Shown: positions 21,579 to 30,950, numbered from the stretch's first letter. The stretch is DNA of 64,000 nucleotides from Rheinheimera texasensis DSM 17496 (GCF_000711985.1 NZ_JONU01000008.1:496001-560000); one strand, 5' to 3'. A program made the numbers and translations. Notes: generated from the sequence alone by a model not told the origin.

Positions 21579-23812
21579 CGACAAAACGTAAAACGGCAAA
21601 AAAAACGCCGATGAATCCACTGCTGCGTTCAGTGTTGATATTCAGCCTGAAACTCGGCCTGCTGCTACTGGCGGCGATGTCGATTTATCTGATTTACCTC
21701 GACAGCAAAATCACCACGTTATTTTCTGGCCATAAATGGCAGGTGCCGGCGCAGCTCTATGGCCGCACGCTGGAACTGACGCCGGGTAGCCATCTAAATC
21801 AGCAGCAGTTTCTCGATGAACTGTCGCGACTGCAATACAGCGCCGACCACCGCTTAAATGGCCCGGGGCAATATGATGTCAGTGGCAATACTGTACATGT
21901 GGTGCGGCGCGCTTTTGAATTTCCGGATGGCGCCGACGGTGTACGCCGTTTCAGTGTCGAGTTCGCCGGCGAATTTGTACAGCGGCTGTATCAGGGTGAG
22001 AAAACGCTGCAAAAAGCCCGGCTGGAACCGCAATTGTTACAGCATCTGGTGGCAGCCGAGCAGGAAGACCGCGAACTTGTTCGTTTAGCTGATGTGCCGC
22101 AGCCGATCCGGGAAACTTTGTTGTTAGTAGAGGACCGGGAGTTTTATAGCCATCACGGGGTGTCGCCGTTATCTATTCTCCGCGCCTTCTGGCAAAACCT
22201 GCTGGCCGGTCGCACTGTGCAGGGCGGATCGACGCTGACGCAGCAACTTGCGAAGAACATGTATACCAACCAGCAACGTACTTATTTGCGCAAAGTAAAT
22301 GAAGCGCTGATCGCGTTGGTGCTGGATTTCCGCTACAGCAAAGACCAAATTCTGGAAGCCTATTTAAACGAGATTTTTATCGGCCAGTTCAAAGACAACC
22401 CGGTGCACGGCCTTGGGCTTGGCAGCCGGCTGTATTTTGGTAAACCGTTGGCAGAACTAAAGCCGCACGAATACGCCTTGCTGGTCGGCATTATTAAAGG
22501 CCCGTCGGTGTATGACCCGCGCCGCTTTGCTGACCGTGCACTGAGCCGGCGTGATCTCATTCTCGATTTAATGGCTGAACACGGCATTCTGAATCATGAC
22601 CAGCACAACGCGGCCAAACAGCAGGCGTTGGATGTGATCCCGCTGGGGCAGCATTTAAAAGGCCGTTTTCCGGCCTATATCGACAAAGTGCGGCAGGAAT
22701 TGCGTCAGCTGATCTCCGATACCTCGCAACTGCAGCAGGGGCTGCGGGTTTTTACTTATCTGGACCCGATGGCGCAACAGGCAGCCGAGCAGGCGATGTC
22801 GGCCCGTTTGAGTCAGCTCAATGACAAAATTGAAGGCGCAATGTTGGTCACTGATTATCATCGCGGCGCATTAAAAGCCATTATCGGTGGCCGTCAGATG
22901 CAATATGCCGGTTATAACCGCGCTTTATCGGCGCGCCGACAGATCGGCAGTATTGTCAAACCTGTGGTTTATCTGGGGGCATTGCAGCAACCGGCCCTAT
23001 TTAATCTCGGCACTATTCTGCAAGATACACCGATGAATTTGCGCAGCGGCAGCCGCAATTGGCAACCGCAAAACTATGATAAAAAATTCCGCGGTCCGGT
23101 GCCGATAGTGACAGCGCTTAGTCAGTCGCTGAATATTCCGACTGTGCGGCTTGGCATGCAGGTTGGTCTGCCTAAACTGGCTGACAATCTGCATCAGCTC
23201 GGGTTGCAGCGTGAGCTGTCGTTGCAGCCGTCGTCTTTGCTGGGGGCTGTTGAACTCAGTCCTTTTGAAGTGGCGCAGTTGTATCAGACGCTTGCGAACA
23301 AAGGCCAATATCTGCCTTTGGCTGCTGTCAGTGCCATCACGACGACAGAAGGCCGTGTGCTGCATCAGCGTCAACAAAAGGCTGAACAGCGTATCGCACA
23401 GGAGCCATTGTACCTGCTGCAATATGCCCTGCAGCAGGCGACACAGCAGGGCACTGCGGCCGCTTTAACATCACAGTTCCCACGCACCCGCTTTGCCGGA
23501 AAAACCGGTACATCCAGCGATTATCGGGACAGTTGGTTCAGTGGTTTTGATCATGAGACCGGCATTGTGGTCTGGTTAGGCCGCGATGATAACCAGGCCA
23601 TTGGTCTGACCGGTGGTAGTGGCGCCTTACCGGTGTTTGCCGGTTATTTTAGCCGGATGCCGCCAAATTCACTGTTCCGCGCGGTGCCGGATAAAGTTCG
23701 TAAACAATTTATTTCAAAATTATCAGGTCGGCCAGTCGCAGAAAGTTGCGTTAATGTATTGTTATTGCCAGTCATTTCAGTTGAAATGCCGTCGAGTGGT
23801 ACCTGCGATTAA
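21575..23812 (+). CDS. mrcB: Penicillin-binding protein 1B
   Basis: Bifunctional peptidoglycan glycosyltransferase/transpeptidase in the inner membrane. After a basic cytoplasmic tail and one transmembrane helix (LIFSLKLGLLLLAAMSIYLIYL) comes a UB2H-like domain (about residues 60-150), the GT51 domain with EDREFYSHHGVS and GGSTLTQQLAKN, and the transpeptidase domain with the SxxK (GSIVKP), SxN (SQSLN) and KTGTS motifs. 745 residues, slightly shorter than E. coli's 844. ATG 21575 overlaps the hrpB stop. Confidence 0.97.
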   Translation: MTTKRKTAKKTPMNPLLRSVLIFSLKLGLLLLAAMSIYLIYLDSKITTLFSGHKWQVPAQLYGRTLELTPGSHLNQQQFLDELSRLQYSADHRLNGPGQYDVSGNTVHVVRRAFEFPDGADGVRRFSVEFAGEFVQRLYQGEKTLQKARLEPQLLQHLVAAEQEDRELVRLADVPQPIRETLLLVEDREFYSHHGVSPLSILRAFWQNLLAGRTVQGGSTLTQQLAKNMYTNQQRTYLRKVNEALIALVLDFRYSKDQILEAYLNEIFIGQFKDNPVHGLGLGSRLYFGKPLAELKPHEYALLVGIIKGPSVYDPRRFADRALSRRDLILDLMAEHGILNHDQHNAAKQQALDVIPLGQHLKGRFPAYIDKVRQELRQLISDTSQLQQGLRVFTYLDPMAQQAAEQAMSARLSQLNDKIEGAMLVTDYHRGALKAIIGGRQMQYAGYNRALSARRQIGSIVKPVVYLGALQQPALFNLGTILQDTPMNLRSGSRNWQPQNYDKKFRGPVPIVTALSQSLNIPTVRLGMQVGLPKLADNLHQLGLQRELSLQPSSLLGAVELSPFEVAQLYQTLANKGQYLPLAAVSAITTTEGRVLHQRQQKAEQRIAQEPLYLLQYALQQATQQGTAAALTSQFPRTRFAGKTGTSSDYRDSWFSGFDHETGIVVWLGRDDNQAIGLTGGSGALPVFAGYFSRMPPNSLFRAVPDKVRKQFISKLSGRPVAESCVNVLLLPVISVEMPSSGTCD

Positions 23813-23836
23813 TTGTTAATAATAAATGAGCAGCAT

Positions 23837-25987
23837 ATGTCAGCCAAACCAGAACAACACTTAAAAGTCGGTGATTGGTGGTATCTGCCCCAACAGGATA
23901 AATTAGTCAAAATCGATGAAGCCGGCGATATCAGTGAAACTGCCAGTCTGGATAATCTGTGTCAGAAGGCGCTGAATTATTTTCTGGTCAATGCCGGACG
24001 GCTGATCACCCGCGACGAGTTACTCAGTGATGTCTGGGGCGTCCGCGACGTTTCTGACGGTCGTATCTCCCGGGTGATCCGGGTATTGCGGGTTGCGCTG
24101 GGCGATGACAGCCGCGAGCCGCGTTACATTGAGACAATCCCCAAGCGCGGCTTCCGCTTTATAGCTCCGGTATCCGAAGTGATTCTGGTTGATGAGAACA
24201 CTGAAGCAGAGGCTGCCGTCACGGATGTGCCGATCGTCAGTGCACAGCAAAATAGCAGCCGGCATCGTCATTGGTGGCTACTCGCCGGCGCATTTCTGAG
24301 TTGTATGCTGATTATCACCGGTTGGCACTATTGGCAGCAAAGCCAGCTGGAACAACATGTCCCCTTTGGCCGCTTTGAACCGCTTTCAAGTATGGATGGA
24401 TTGGAACTTTATCCGGATGTCTCCAGGGACGGCCGGTATTTGGTGTACGGCCATTCTGCTGATTTTGAGGGTAATTCGTCATTAATCCTGCAAAATACGC
24501 AAACTTTGGAAAAGAAGCTTCTTAAAACTGTGAGCACCGGCGGTTTAAGAGGTCCAATATTTTCCCCTGATATGACTCGGGTTGTTTATCAACATTTGCT
24601 GAGAGAGCATTTTTGCGAGCTCCGTATCATGACATTAAATGCCAAAACCTATGATGTTGAATCAGATAAACTTTTGACACAGTGCGGGCTGAAAAGTGTT
24701 GGTGCCCGAATGAGCTGGTCCCCTGATGGTAAATACGTGGTGTTCCCAAATTGGTTGGCCAGAACTGAAAGTATAGTTTTGCAGCTTCAGCCGGCTGATG
24801 GTGGTCCGGGAGAGGAGCTCACTACACCACCGCAAACCAGTTTGGGAGACTTTGCTGCCAGGTTTTCTGCCGACGGCAGTAAAATTGTCTTTGTTCGCGA
24901 TGTTGCAGGAGGGACCGGGCAGATTTGGTTGTTGGATATGGAAACGAGATCCAGCAAAATGTTATTTCAACCTGAACATAACTATCCGGGAAATGTGGCG
25001 TGGACAGTTGATGGTAGAGGCATTATCTATCCGTCTGGCACCAATTCGTTATCAGTGTATGACTTGGCATCTGGTGAGTCGGCATTATTTGCAAATACGG
25101 ACAGTTCTCCCCATGACGTATTAGTCAGTAAAGATAATCGGATATTTGCGAGTATCGGACGGTTCTGGCAAAGCAGTATCCGTAAAGTAAATAATCGGCT
25201 GGAAAACCCAATACAAAGTGCAGACGATGTCGAATTTGCCAAACGGTCGGAAGGCATAGTGCAGTTGAATCCCCATCCGGACGGGCCTGCAGCGGTTCTG
25301 ACCAGTAGGTCTGGTGGGCAACAGGTTTGGCTCTATTACCCGGATGGACGTCAGAAACAAATCAGCTCATTTACCGGCCAAATGTATCCTAAAGTGCTTG
25401 AATTTTCTCCAGATGGTAAGAAACTCCTGGTGCTGGTGAACGCAATGATATGGCTTCTTGAGGATGGCAAGGTGCCTGTAGCTATGACTACTCCTGAACA
25501 GCAGAGCCGCGAACCATCATGGGGCGCAGACAGCCAGACCGTCTACTTTAAACTCTCGCATAAAGGGCGTTGGCAGATCATGCAACAAAATATTGCAGAA
25601 AATACGCCTAGCGTATTCAGCGATAAATGGGATTTTTTTCAGGAAAGTCCGGATGGTGCTTACCATCTGAGACATGTTCCGGGCGAGCAGCATATGGAAC
25701 TCGTGTATAAAGAATCTCAGGACGTCATCAAACTGATGAATATGCCTAAGTTTGAGTTTCTCTCCCCCAGAATTATTTTACGCGAAAACGGGGTTTATTT
25801 TTCTAAAGCAAGCGGGCCCGACAAAGTTGAGATTTTCCGCTTTAACCTTAAGACTCTGCGGGTTGAAAGTACAGGTGTTGAACAGAAGTACTTAGGTCGA
25901 CGCTTTGATGTCAGTTTAGATGAAAAGTTTATTTATCAGGACGATGGTAAGCGTGGCGATATAGATATTGCAGAGCTGAAGTTTTAA
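23837..25987 (+). CDS. Membrane-anchored winged-helix regulator with PD40/WD40-like propeller (ToxR/CadC type), paralogue 1
   Basis: One-component transmembrane regulator. The N-terminus is an OmpR-type winged helix (about residues 10-105: NAGRLITRDELLSDVW, RVIRVLRVALGDD, YIETIPKRGFRFIAPV). One hydrophobic segment (WWLLAGAFLSCMLIITGWHYW, about 140-160) would place the remaining ~550 residues in the periplasm, where repeated PD40 motifs (SRDGRYLVY, FSPDMTRVVY, WSPDGKYVVF, FSADGSKIVF, FSPDGKKLLV) indicate a beta-propeller. ATG 23837 is preferred to TTG 23813. The propeller half (from about 24450) looks lower in GC than its neighbours. The ligand is unknown; the small secreted peptide gene at 26094 is the next gene. 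Confidence 0.87.
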   Translation: MSAKPEQHLKVGDWWYLPQQDKLVKIDEAGDISETASLDNLCQKALNYFLVNAGRLITRDELLSDVWGVRDVSDGRISRVIRVLRVALGDDSREPRYIETIPKRGFRFIAPVSEVILVDENTEAEAAVTDVPIVSAQQNSSRHRHWWLLAGAFLSCMLIITGWHYWQQSQLEQHVPFGRFEPLSSMDGLELYPDVSRDGRYLVYGHSADFEGNSSLILQNTQTLEKKLLKTVSTGGLRGPIFSPDMTRVVYQHLLREHFCELRIMTLNAKTYDVESDKLLTQCGLKSVGARMSWSPDGKYVVFPNWLARTESIVLQLQPADGGPGEELTTPPQTSLGDFAARFSADGSKIVFVRDVAGGTGQIWLLDMETRSSKMLFQPEHNYPGNVAWTVDGRGIIYPSGTNSLSVYDLASGESALFANTDSSPHDVLVSKDNRIFASIGRFWQSSIRKVNNRLENPIQSADDVEFAKRSEGIVQLNPHPDGPAAVLTSRSGGQQVWLYYPDGRQKQISSFTGQMYPKVLEFSPDGKKLLVLVNAMIWLLEDGKVPVAMTTPEQQSREPSWGADSQTVYFKLSHKGRWQIMQQNIAENTPSVFSDKWDFFQESPDGAYHLRHVPGEQHMELVYKESQDVIKLMNMPKFEFLSPRIILRENGVYFSKASGPDKVEIFRFNLKTLRVESTGVEQKYLGRRFDVSLDEKFIYQDDGKRGDIDIAELKF

Positions 25988-25993
25988 ACGCAC

Positions 25994-26014
25994 TTTTATC
26001 AAAGTTTTATCAAA
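25994..26014 (+). promoter_or_regulatory. Tandem 11-bp direct repeat, candidate winged-helix regulator site
   Basis: TTTTATCAAA occurs twice (25994-26003 and 26005-26014) with one base between, an 11-bp period that puts both copies on the same DNA face. OmpR/ToxR-type winged-helix proteins usually bind such head-to-tail repeats. It sits 80 bases before the small peptide gene, between the two winged-helix regulator genes. Confidence 0.4.
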
Positions 26015-26093
26015 AATCCCTAAAAAAAATTCTCTTTGAAGTATTTAAAGTCAATGGCTGTTTCATACACAACCAAGCTGGTAAGGGATTTTT

Positions 26094-26291
26094 ATGAAAA
26101 GTTTAAATGTGCTGCGTTCATCAATGCTTTGTACGGTTTTTCTATGTTCGGTATCGCTATCCGGCGTTGCGGTCAGCGACCCTCAACCAGCGCCAGAGCC
26201 TGTGGAAAGTACTCAGCCGTCTGAGCCAACGCCAGTACCGCAAAGCCCGGTATGCGGTGACTGGCCTTACTGCGTCATTGAAAAAAGTTAA
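26094..26291 (+). CDS. Small secreted Pro-rich peptide with C-terminal Cys pair (unknown)
   Basis: I do not recognise this 65-residue product. It has a typical Sec signal (MKSLNVLRSS plus a hydrophobic core, probable cleavage after AVS near residue 28), a Pro/Glu/Ser/Gln-rich spacer (about 29-52) and a compact C-terminus CGDWPYC followed by VIEKS, where the C-x5-C pair could form a disulfide in the periplasm. AAGGGA lies about 8 bases before the ATG and a terminator-like hairpin follows directly, which supports a real gene. It sits alone between two paralogous membrane regulators. No lipobox is present. Confidence 0.65.
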   Translation: MKSLNVLRSSMLCTVFLCSVSLSGVAVSDPQPAPEPVESTQPSEPTPVPQSPVCGDWPYCVIEKS

Positions 26292-26294
26292 TGC

Positions 26295-26343
26295 AAACAG
26301 CAGGCTTAATGATTAACCCCATGATAAGCCATCGCTGTTTTTC
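26295..26343 (+). terminator. Terminator-like long hairpin after the small peptide gene
   Basis: Outer arms AAACAGC (26295-26301) and GCTGTTT (26334-26340) and inner arms GGCTTA (26303-26308) and TAAGCC (26325-26330) form an interrupted stem, ending in a short T-run. It would end the peptide transcript 4 bases after its stop. Confidence 0.6.
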
Positions 26344-26356
26344 TAAAGAACTCATG

Positions 26357-26383
26357 TATACTCCCCGCTATCTGATGGCGGGG
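26357..26383 (+). promoter_or_regulatory. -10 element and RBS-covering hairpin before the second regulator
   Basis: TATACT (26357-26362) is a good -10 without an obvious -35. Immediately downstream CCCCGC (26363-26368) pairs with GCGGGG (26378-26383), the G-run that is the only ribosome-binding candidate for the ATG at 26392. The leader could thus hide its own ribosome site. Confidence 0.4.
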
Positions 26384-26391
26384 GGTGTTGC

Positions 26392-28539
26392 ATGCAGTTG
26401 GCGGATACCACTTTAAGTTTTGGTTACTGGAAGTACAGTCCCGGGACTGGTACTTTGTGGCGACTTGAACAAAAAGCTGATACTGCAGATTCCCATCCTC
26501 CAATTGAACTGGCACCACTGGTGCTGGAACCGCGCCTGCACAAGTTGCTTAATCACTTTTTAGCCCAACCTGATATCATTCATGCCAAAGCCGATCTGCT
26601 GGATGCGATTTGGGGTGATGCAGAGGGGACCGATGCTGCGCTGATGCGGGCCATCGGTGTGCTGCGTAAACTGTTACAGGATACTGCTAAACCTGCCACT
26701 TTCATTGAAACCTTGCCAAAACGAGGCTACCGCTGGGTTGCGCCCATTCAAGTGCTGGCCAAGCCTGCTGCAGATAAAGTGGCATTAAAGCTGAAGCCTT
26801 CGGTGGTACATGCAAAAGATGAATCTGAAGCCGAATCACCAGTCACTATGGATCCGCCGCAGGCGCAACGGCTGCATAAACGTGAACAACAGCGCCGGCT
26901 CAAACTGCTCTCGGTATTCTTTTTCTGTGCCGTGATTGCTTTGGTCATCAGTTTGCTGTTGTTCTTTGGTAAAAACAGCTTTGTGCCTGCATTCACCCAG
27001 CAAGTAACTATCAGTGCGATGGCAGGTCAGGAACAGCGACCGCTGTTAAGTCCGGACGGTCAGACTCTTTTTTATCAGCAACGTACCAATGATGGACGCT
27101 TGCGCTGGATAGCTCATCATCTGAGTAGTCACCGCAAACAATTGCAAACACAACAATTTGACGCGTTGGGAGCAGGGCAGTGGCTGGGGCGTGACCTCGT
27201 GTTTCAGGCGGTCAATGGCAAAAGTTGTAGTATTTTCCGGATGCAGGTACAACAGCTGGACCAGCATATTGCACCTTGGTTGCCATGCCAGCAGTTAATT
27301 GCACAGGGATTGGCGACCGATGGTAAGGAACTGGTTTGGCTGGACCAGCATTCCAGCTCTGGCGCTACCCAGTTATGGCGCTTTAACGGCGAGAAAGCTG
27401 AATTGCAGCAAAGCTTTGCCGAGTCCTATCAAAAGCCGGTTGCCGTGATGCTGCAGCAACGGAAGGTATGGGTCTTGTTGCAACAAGATCATTTCAACAC
27501 AACTCTGTTCCATTACGATCTCAGCACGGCTTCTCTGCAGAAGGCAGCTGATTTCCCTTACGCCTTTCATACCATGGCCCGCTGGGATGATAAAAAGTTG
27601 CTGCTGTCCGGGCCATCAGGATCATTTATTTTTGAGCCGGCGAACGCCCAGCTTATCGCGCTGCAGCTGGCAAGCGGGGCTTACGCTGATCAGCAAAAGG
27701 TTGGGGAGCGTTTGCTTGCCACTCAGGTACCGCAAGATATGGCTGATCTTTTACCATTACAGCTCAGCGATGCCGGACGCAGTTCTACGTTGCTCTCTGC
27801 ATCGCCATGGCTCAGCAGCAATAAAACCGACCAGCTGTTGAGCTGGAATGCTGCGCAAGCAGCCTTAGTATCTGAGCGTTCCGGCTTGCCGCAAATTTGG
27901 TGGTTTGACGGAACAAAGGTCAGCCAGCTGACCCGCTTAACACAATGGCGCCAGATCACGCAGCTCCTTTGGGCCGGTGCAGAGCTGTATGCAGTGATCG
28001 ATCAACAATTACATCAGGTGTCGCTACAAGATGGCAGTTTAACCGCAGTATTGTTCCAGGATCGACAGCTGCGGCATTTTGCCTTTTGCCATAACCGCTG
28101 GTTTTGGGCTGAGTTTAATCATCAGCAATGGCAGCTGAAAACGATGAATCAGGATATGCATCCGATCGAGCTGCGCGCCGATATTGTTGACTTGCGCTGT
28201 GCGCCTGGGCAAAGCCTGTTGTTGCAACAGCAAGATGGGACTGTACTACGATTCTGGCTTGAGCAAGAAAAACACTGGGCCTTGCCCTGGGCGCGGAACT
28301 GGCGGCAGCTGAGCGGAAACAGCTGGGCGACCACCAGCAAAGGTCTGTATTGGTTGGATGAACATGGGCAATTATGGTTGAGCGACTGGCTGCTGGAGCA
28401 CCGGCAATTGATCCAGCCGCCAGGCCTGCTTCAGGTCACTGGTTTATATGGCCAGCTGGAACAGGAACAGTTATTTTTGCAATTAGCGCGGGAGCCTGAA
28501 ACTGATGTGGTCTGGTTACAACCACAACAGTTTCAATAG
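26392..28539 (+). CDS. Membrane-anchored winged-helix regulator with large exported domain (ToxR/CadC type), paralogue 2
   Basis: Same architecture as the gene at 23837: an OmpR-type winged helix (about residues 45-125: IIHAKADLLDAIWG, LMRAIGVLRKLLQD, FIETLPKRGYRWVAPI), a basic stretch, one transmembrane helix (LLSVFFFCAVIALVISLLLFF, about 170-190) and a ~520-residue exported domain. Only one clear PD40 motif (LLSPDGQTLFYQQ) is seen, but periodic Trp/aromatic strands suggest a degenerate propeller. The DNA-binding ends of the two proteins are similar (IETxPKRGxRxxAP) while the sensors have diverged. It converges with hemL 18 bases downstream. Effector and targets are unknown. Confidence 0.86.
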   Translation: MQLADTTLSFGYWKYSPGTGTLWRLEQKADTADSHPPIELAPLVLEPRLHKLLNHFLAQPDIIHAKADLLDAIWGDAEGTDAALMRAIGVLRKLLQDTAKPATFIETLPKRGYRWVAPIQVLAKPAADKVALKLKPSVVHAKDESEAESPVTMDPPQAQRLHKREQQRRLKLLSVFFFCAVIALVISLLLFFGKNSFVPAFTQQVTISAMAGQEQRPLLSPDGQTLFYQQRTNDGRLRWIAHHLSSHRKQLQTQQFDALGAGQWLGRDLVFQAVNGKSCSIFRMQVQQLDQHIAPWLPCQQLIAQGLATDGKELVWLDQHSSSGATQLWRFNGEKAELQQSFAESYQKPVAVMLQQRKVWVLLQQDHFNTTLFHYDLSTASLQKAADFPYAFHTMARWDDKKLLLSGPSGSFIFEPANAQLIALQLASGAYADQQKVGERLLATQVPQDMADLLPLQLSDAGRSSTLLSASPWLSSNKTDQLLSWNAAQAALVSERSGLPQIWWFDGTKVSQLTRLTQWRQITQLLWAGAELYAVIDQQLHQVSLQDGSLTAVLFQDRQLRHFAFCHNRWFWAEFNHQQWQLKTMNQDMHPIELRADIVDLRCAPGQSLLLQQQDGTVLRFWLEQEKHWALPWARNWRQLSGNSWATTSKGLYWLDEHGQLWLSDWLLEHRQLIQPPGLLQVTGLYGQLEQEQLFLQLAREPETDVVWLQPQQFQ

Positions 28540-28557
28540 GCGGGATTGTTCTGGGAA

Positions 28558-29838
28558 TCAAAGCGCGGCAAAGCTGCGACGGGCCGCCGCAATTGTCCGG
28601 GCTATATCCTCGTCGGTATGGGCCAGCGACAAAAAGCCAGCTTCGTAGGCAGAAGGTGCCAGATAAACCCCTTCATTTAACATCAGGTGGAAAAAGCGTT
28701 TAAACGCATCGATGTTGCACTGCGTCGCCTGCTGATAGCTACTGACCTCCGCTTGTTCGGTAAAGAAAATGCCGAACATACCACCGACCTGATTGGTCGA
28801 TAACGCCACACCGGCCTCAGCCGCCGCTTGTTTCAGCCCTTGCAGTAACAGGGTTGTTTTCGCTGTCAGTGCTTCGTACACCCCCGGCTGGCTGATGGCT
28901 TTTAAAGCCGCCAATCCGGCCGCCATCGCGATAGGGTTTCCGGACAAAGTACCGGCCTGATATACCGGACCCAGCGGCGCAATATGCTGCATAATGGCTT
29001 TTTTGCCACCAAATGCACCGACCGGCATGCCACCACCGATGATTTTACCCAGCGTCGTCAGATCTGGCTTGATGTCGTAATAGGCCTGAGCACCACCTAA
29101 AGCGACGCGGAAGCCGGTCATCACTTCGTCAAAAATCAGCACACTGCCATATTGGTCACATAAATCGCGCAGGCCCTGTAAAAAGCCAGGCTGAGGCGGA
29201 ATGCAGTTCATATTGCCGGCCACTGGTTCGACGATGATGCACGCAATATCAGCACCATGTTCCGCAAAGAGCGCGGCTAGTTGTGGCAGGTTATTAAACT
29301 CAGAAGTCAGGGTGTATTTGGCAAAATCTGCCGGAACACCAGGAGAATTTGGTACACCAAGGGTTAAAGCGCCGGAGCCGGCTTTGACCAGTAACGAGTC
29401 GGCATGACCGTGGTAGCAACCTTCAAACTTCACGATGGTGTTACGGCCGGTATAACCGCGCGCCAGCCGAATAGCACTCATAGTCGCTTCGGTGCCTGAG
29501 CTGACCATCCGCACCATTTCCATCGAAGGCACCAGGCTGCTGACCAGTTCCGCCATGTCGATTTCTGCCGGGCAAGGCGCACCGAAGCTCAGGCCTTTTT
29601 CAGCGGCTTTGATCACCGCTTCGCGAATAGCCGGATGGTTGTGCCCCAGCAGCATCGGGCCCCAGGAACCGACGTAATCAATATATTGTTTGCCGTCGAC
29701 GTCATAGATATATGCGCCGTCGGCACGGTCGATAAAGACCGGTGTACCGCCAACGCTTTTGAATGCCCGCACCGGCGAGTTGACACCGCCAGGGATAGTT
29801 AGTTGGGCGCGTTCGAACAGTTGTTCAGATAAAGTCAT
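28558..29838 (-). CDS. hemL: Glutamate-1-semialdehyde 2,1-aminomutase
   Basis: PLP enzyme converting glutamate-1-semialdehyde to 5-aminolevulinate in the C5 heme pathway. The N-terminal [11 protein letters not shown] motif, the [11 protein letters not shown] segment and the PLP-lysine motif [18 protein letters not shown] are conserved. 426 residues, standard. It starts 18 bases after the pyrB stop on the same strand; hemJ, another heme gene, is just beyond pyrB. Confidence 0.97.
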   Translation of the reverse strand: MTLSEQLFERAQLTIPGGVNSPVRAFKSVGGTPVFIDRADGAYIYDVDGKQYIDYVGSWGPMLLGHNHPAIREAVIKAAEKGLSFGAPCPAEIDMAELVSSLVPSMEMVRMVSSGTEATMSAIRLARGYTGRNTIVKFEGCYHGHADSLLVKAGSGALTLGVPNSPGVPADFAKYTLTSEFNNLPQLAALFAEHGADIACIIVEPVAGNMNCIPPQPGFLQGLRDLCDQYGSVLIFDEVMTGFRVALGGAQAYYDIKPDLTTLGKIIGGGMPVGAFGGKKAIMQHIAPLGPVYQAGTLSGNPIAMAAGLAALKAISQPGVYEALTAKTTLLLQGLKQAAAEAGVALSTNQVGGMFGIFFTEQAEVSSYQQATQCNIDAFKRFFHLMLNEGVYLAPSAYEAGFLSLAHTDEDIARTIAAARRSFAAL

Positions 29839-29856
29839 TACGGAAATCCACTTCAG

Positions 29857-30867
29857 TTATTTGTGTTTGGCGCTGTACCAAGGCACTTCGCATTCGTATT
29901 TGTGGATCAAATCTTCCACGCCGAGCGTCAGAGCGAATAACGCCATACGCACCAATACGCCGTTGTCAGCCTGGCGGAAAATCGCCAGATTCGGATTCAT
30001 ATTCAGATCATTGTCCAGCTCGTTGGCTTCAAGCCGGGAATCGCGCGGTAGCGGATGCATAATCACAGTGTTTGATTTGCAGTGTTTGGTGTAAATCTCC
30101 TGATTGAGCCGGAACTTACCGCGGTATTTGTTGGCTTCTTCCTGCGACGGAAAACGCTCTTCCTGGATGCGGGTCTGGTAAACGATATCGGCATCGATAT
30201 TACCGGCCAGCTGATCGGTGATCCGCACTTTATGACCGGCATTTTCGATGGCACTGACGATTTCGTCCGGCATGGCCAGCTCATTGGGTGCTATCAGCGT
30301 GAACTGAATATTTTTATACAGGCACAACAGTTTTGACAGTGAATGCACAGTCCGGCCGAACTTTAGGTCGCCGATCATGGCGATATGCATGCCCTCGACA
30401 CTTTGCTGTGAGGCCGCCAGTTCACGTTCAATGGTAAACAGGTCCAACAGGGCCTGCGTTGGGTGTTCGTTGGCACCGTCGCCGCCGTTTAATACCGGCA
30501 CCCGGCTGCCTTCAGCAAATTCTGCGACACTGCCGGCCTGCGGGTGGCGCATCGCAATCACATCGCTGTAACTGCTGATCATGCGCGCGGTATCGTATAA
30601 AGATTCGCCTTTGGACAGGGCTGATGACTGGATGCCGGTAGTTTCGCGTACTTCGCCGCCCAGCAAGTTAAAAGCACAACCGAAGCTGACGCGGGTTCTG
30701 GTACTGGGTTCAAAAAACAGGTTACCCAGAATCGCACCGTCCAGTACCCGGGTGCGTTTTTGCCGCAAGGCATAAGGTTCCATCGAACGGGCAATGCGGA
30801 AAACGTGCGAAATACTGTCGCGGTCAAATTGCTTGACCGACAGAATATGTTGACCTTTGAAGTTCAT
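29857..30867 (-). CDS. pyrB: Aspartate carbamoyltransferase catalytic subunit
   Basis: Second step of pyrimidine synthesis. The carbamoyl-phosphate motif FEPSTRTRVSF and the HPTQALLDLFTI, MIGDLKFGRTVHSL and HPLPR segments are complete. It has 336 residues, about 25 more than E. coli PyrB, because of a C-terminal extension. No pyrI regulatory-subunit gene lies beside it, so the enzyme may not be regulated as in enterics. hemL follows on the same strand. Confidence 0.95.
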   Translation of the reverse strand: MNFKGQHILSVKQFDRDSISHVFRIARSMEPYALRQKRTRVLDGAILGNLFFEPSTRTRVSFGCAFNLLGGEVRETTGIQSSALSKGESLYDTARMISSYSDVIAMRHPQAGSVAEFAEGSRVPVLNGGDGANEHPTQALLDLFTIERELAASQQSVEGMHIAMIGDLKFGRTVHSLSKLLCLYKNIQFTLIAPNELAMPDEIVSAIENAGHKVRITDQLAGNIDADIVYQTRIQEERFPSQEEANKYRGKFRLNQEIYTKHCKSNTVIMHPLPRDSRLEANELDNDLNMNPNLAIFRQADNGVLVRMALFALTLGVEDLIHKYECEVPWYSAKHK

Positions 30868-30944
30868 GCTTGGGGCCTATAACTTGAAGTGGCAGACAGC
30901 GGTCCGGCCTAAGCTGGTTAACACCGGCCCGCAAACTGGCCGCC

Positions 30945-30950
30945 ATTATA
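30945..30950 (-). promoter_or_regulatory. Perfect -10 element upstream of pyrB
   Basis: TATAAT on the minus strand (30950 to 30945), 78 bases before the pyrB ATG. No convincing -35 hexamer was found at 16-18 bases, so recognition may rely on an activator or an extended context. Confidence 0.45.
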
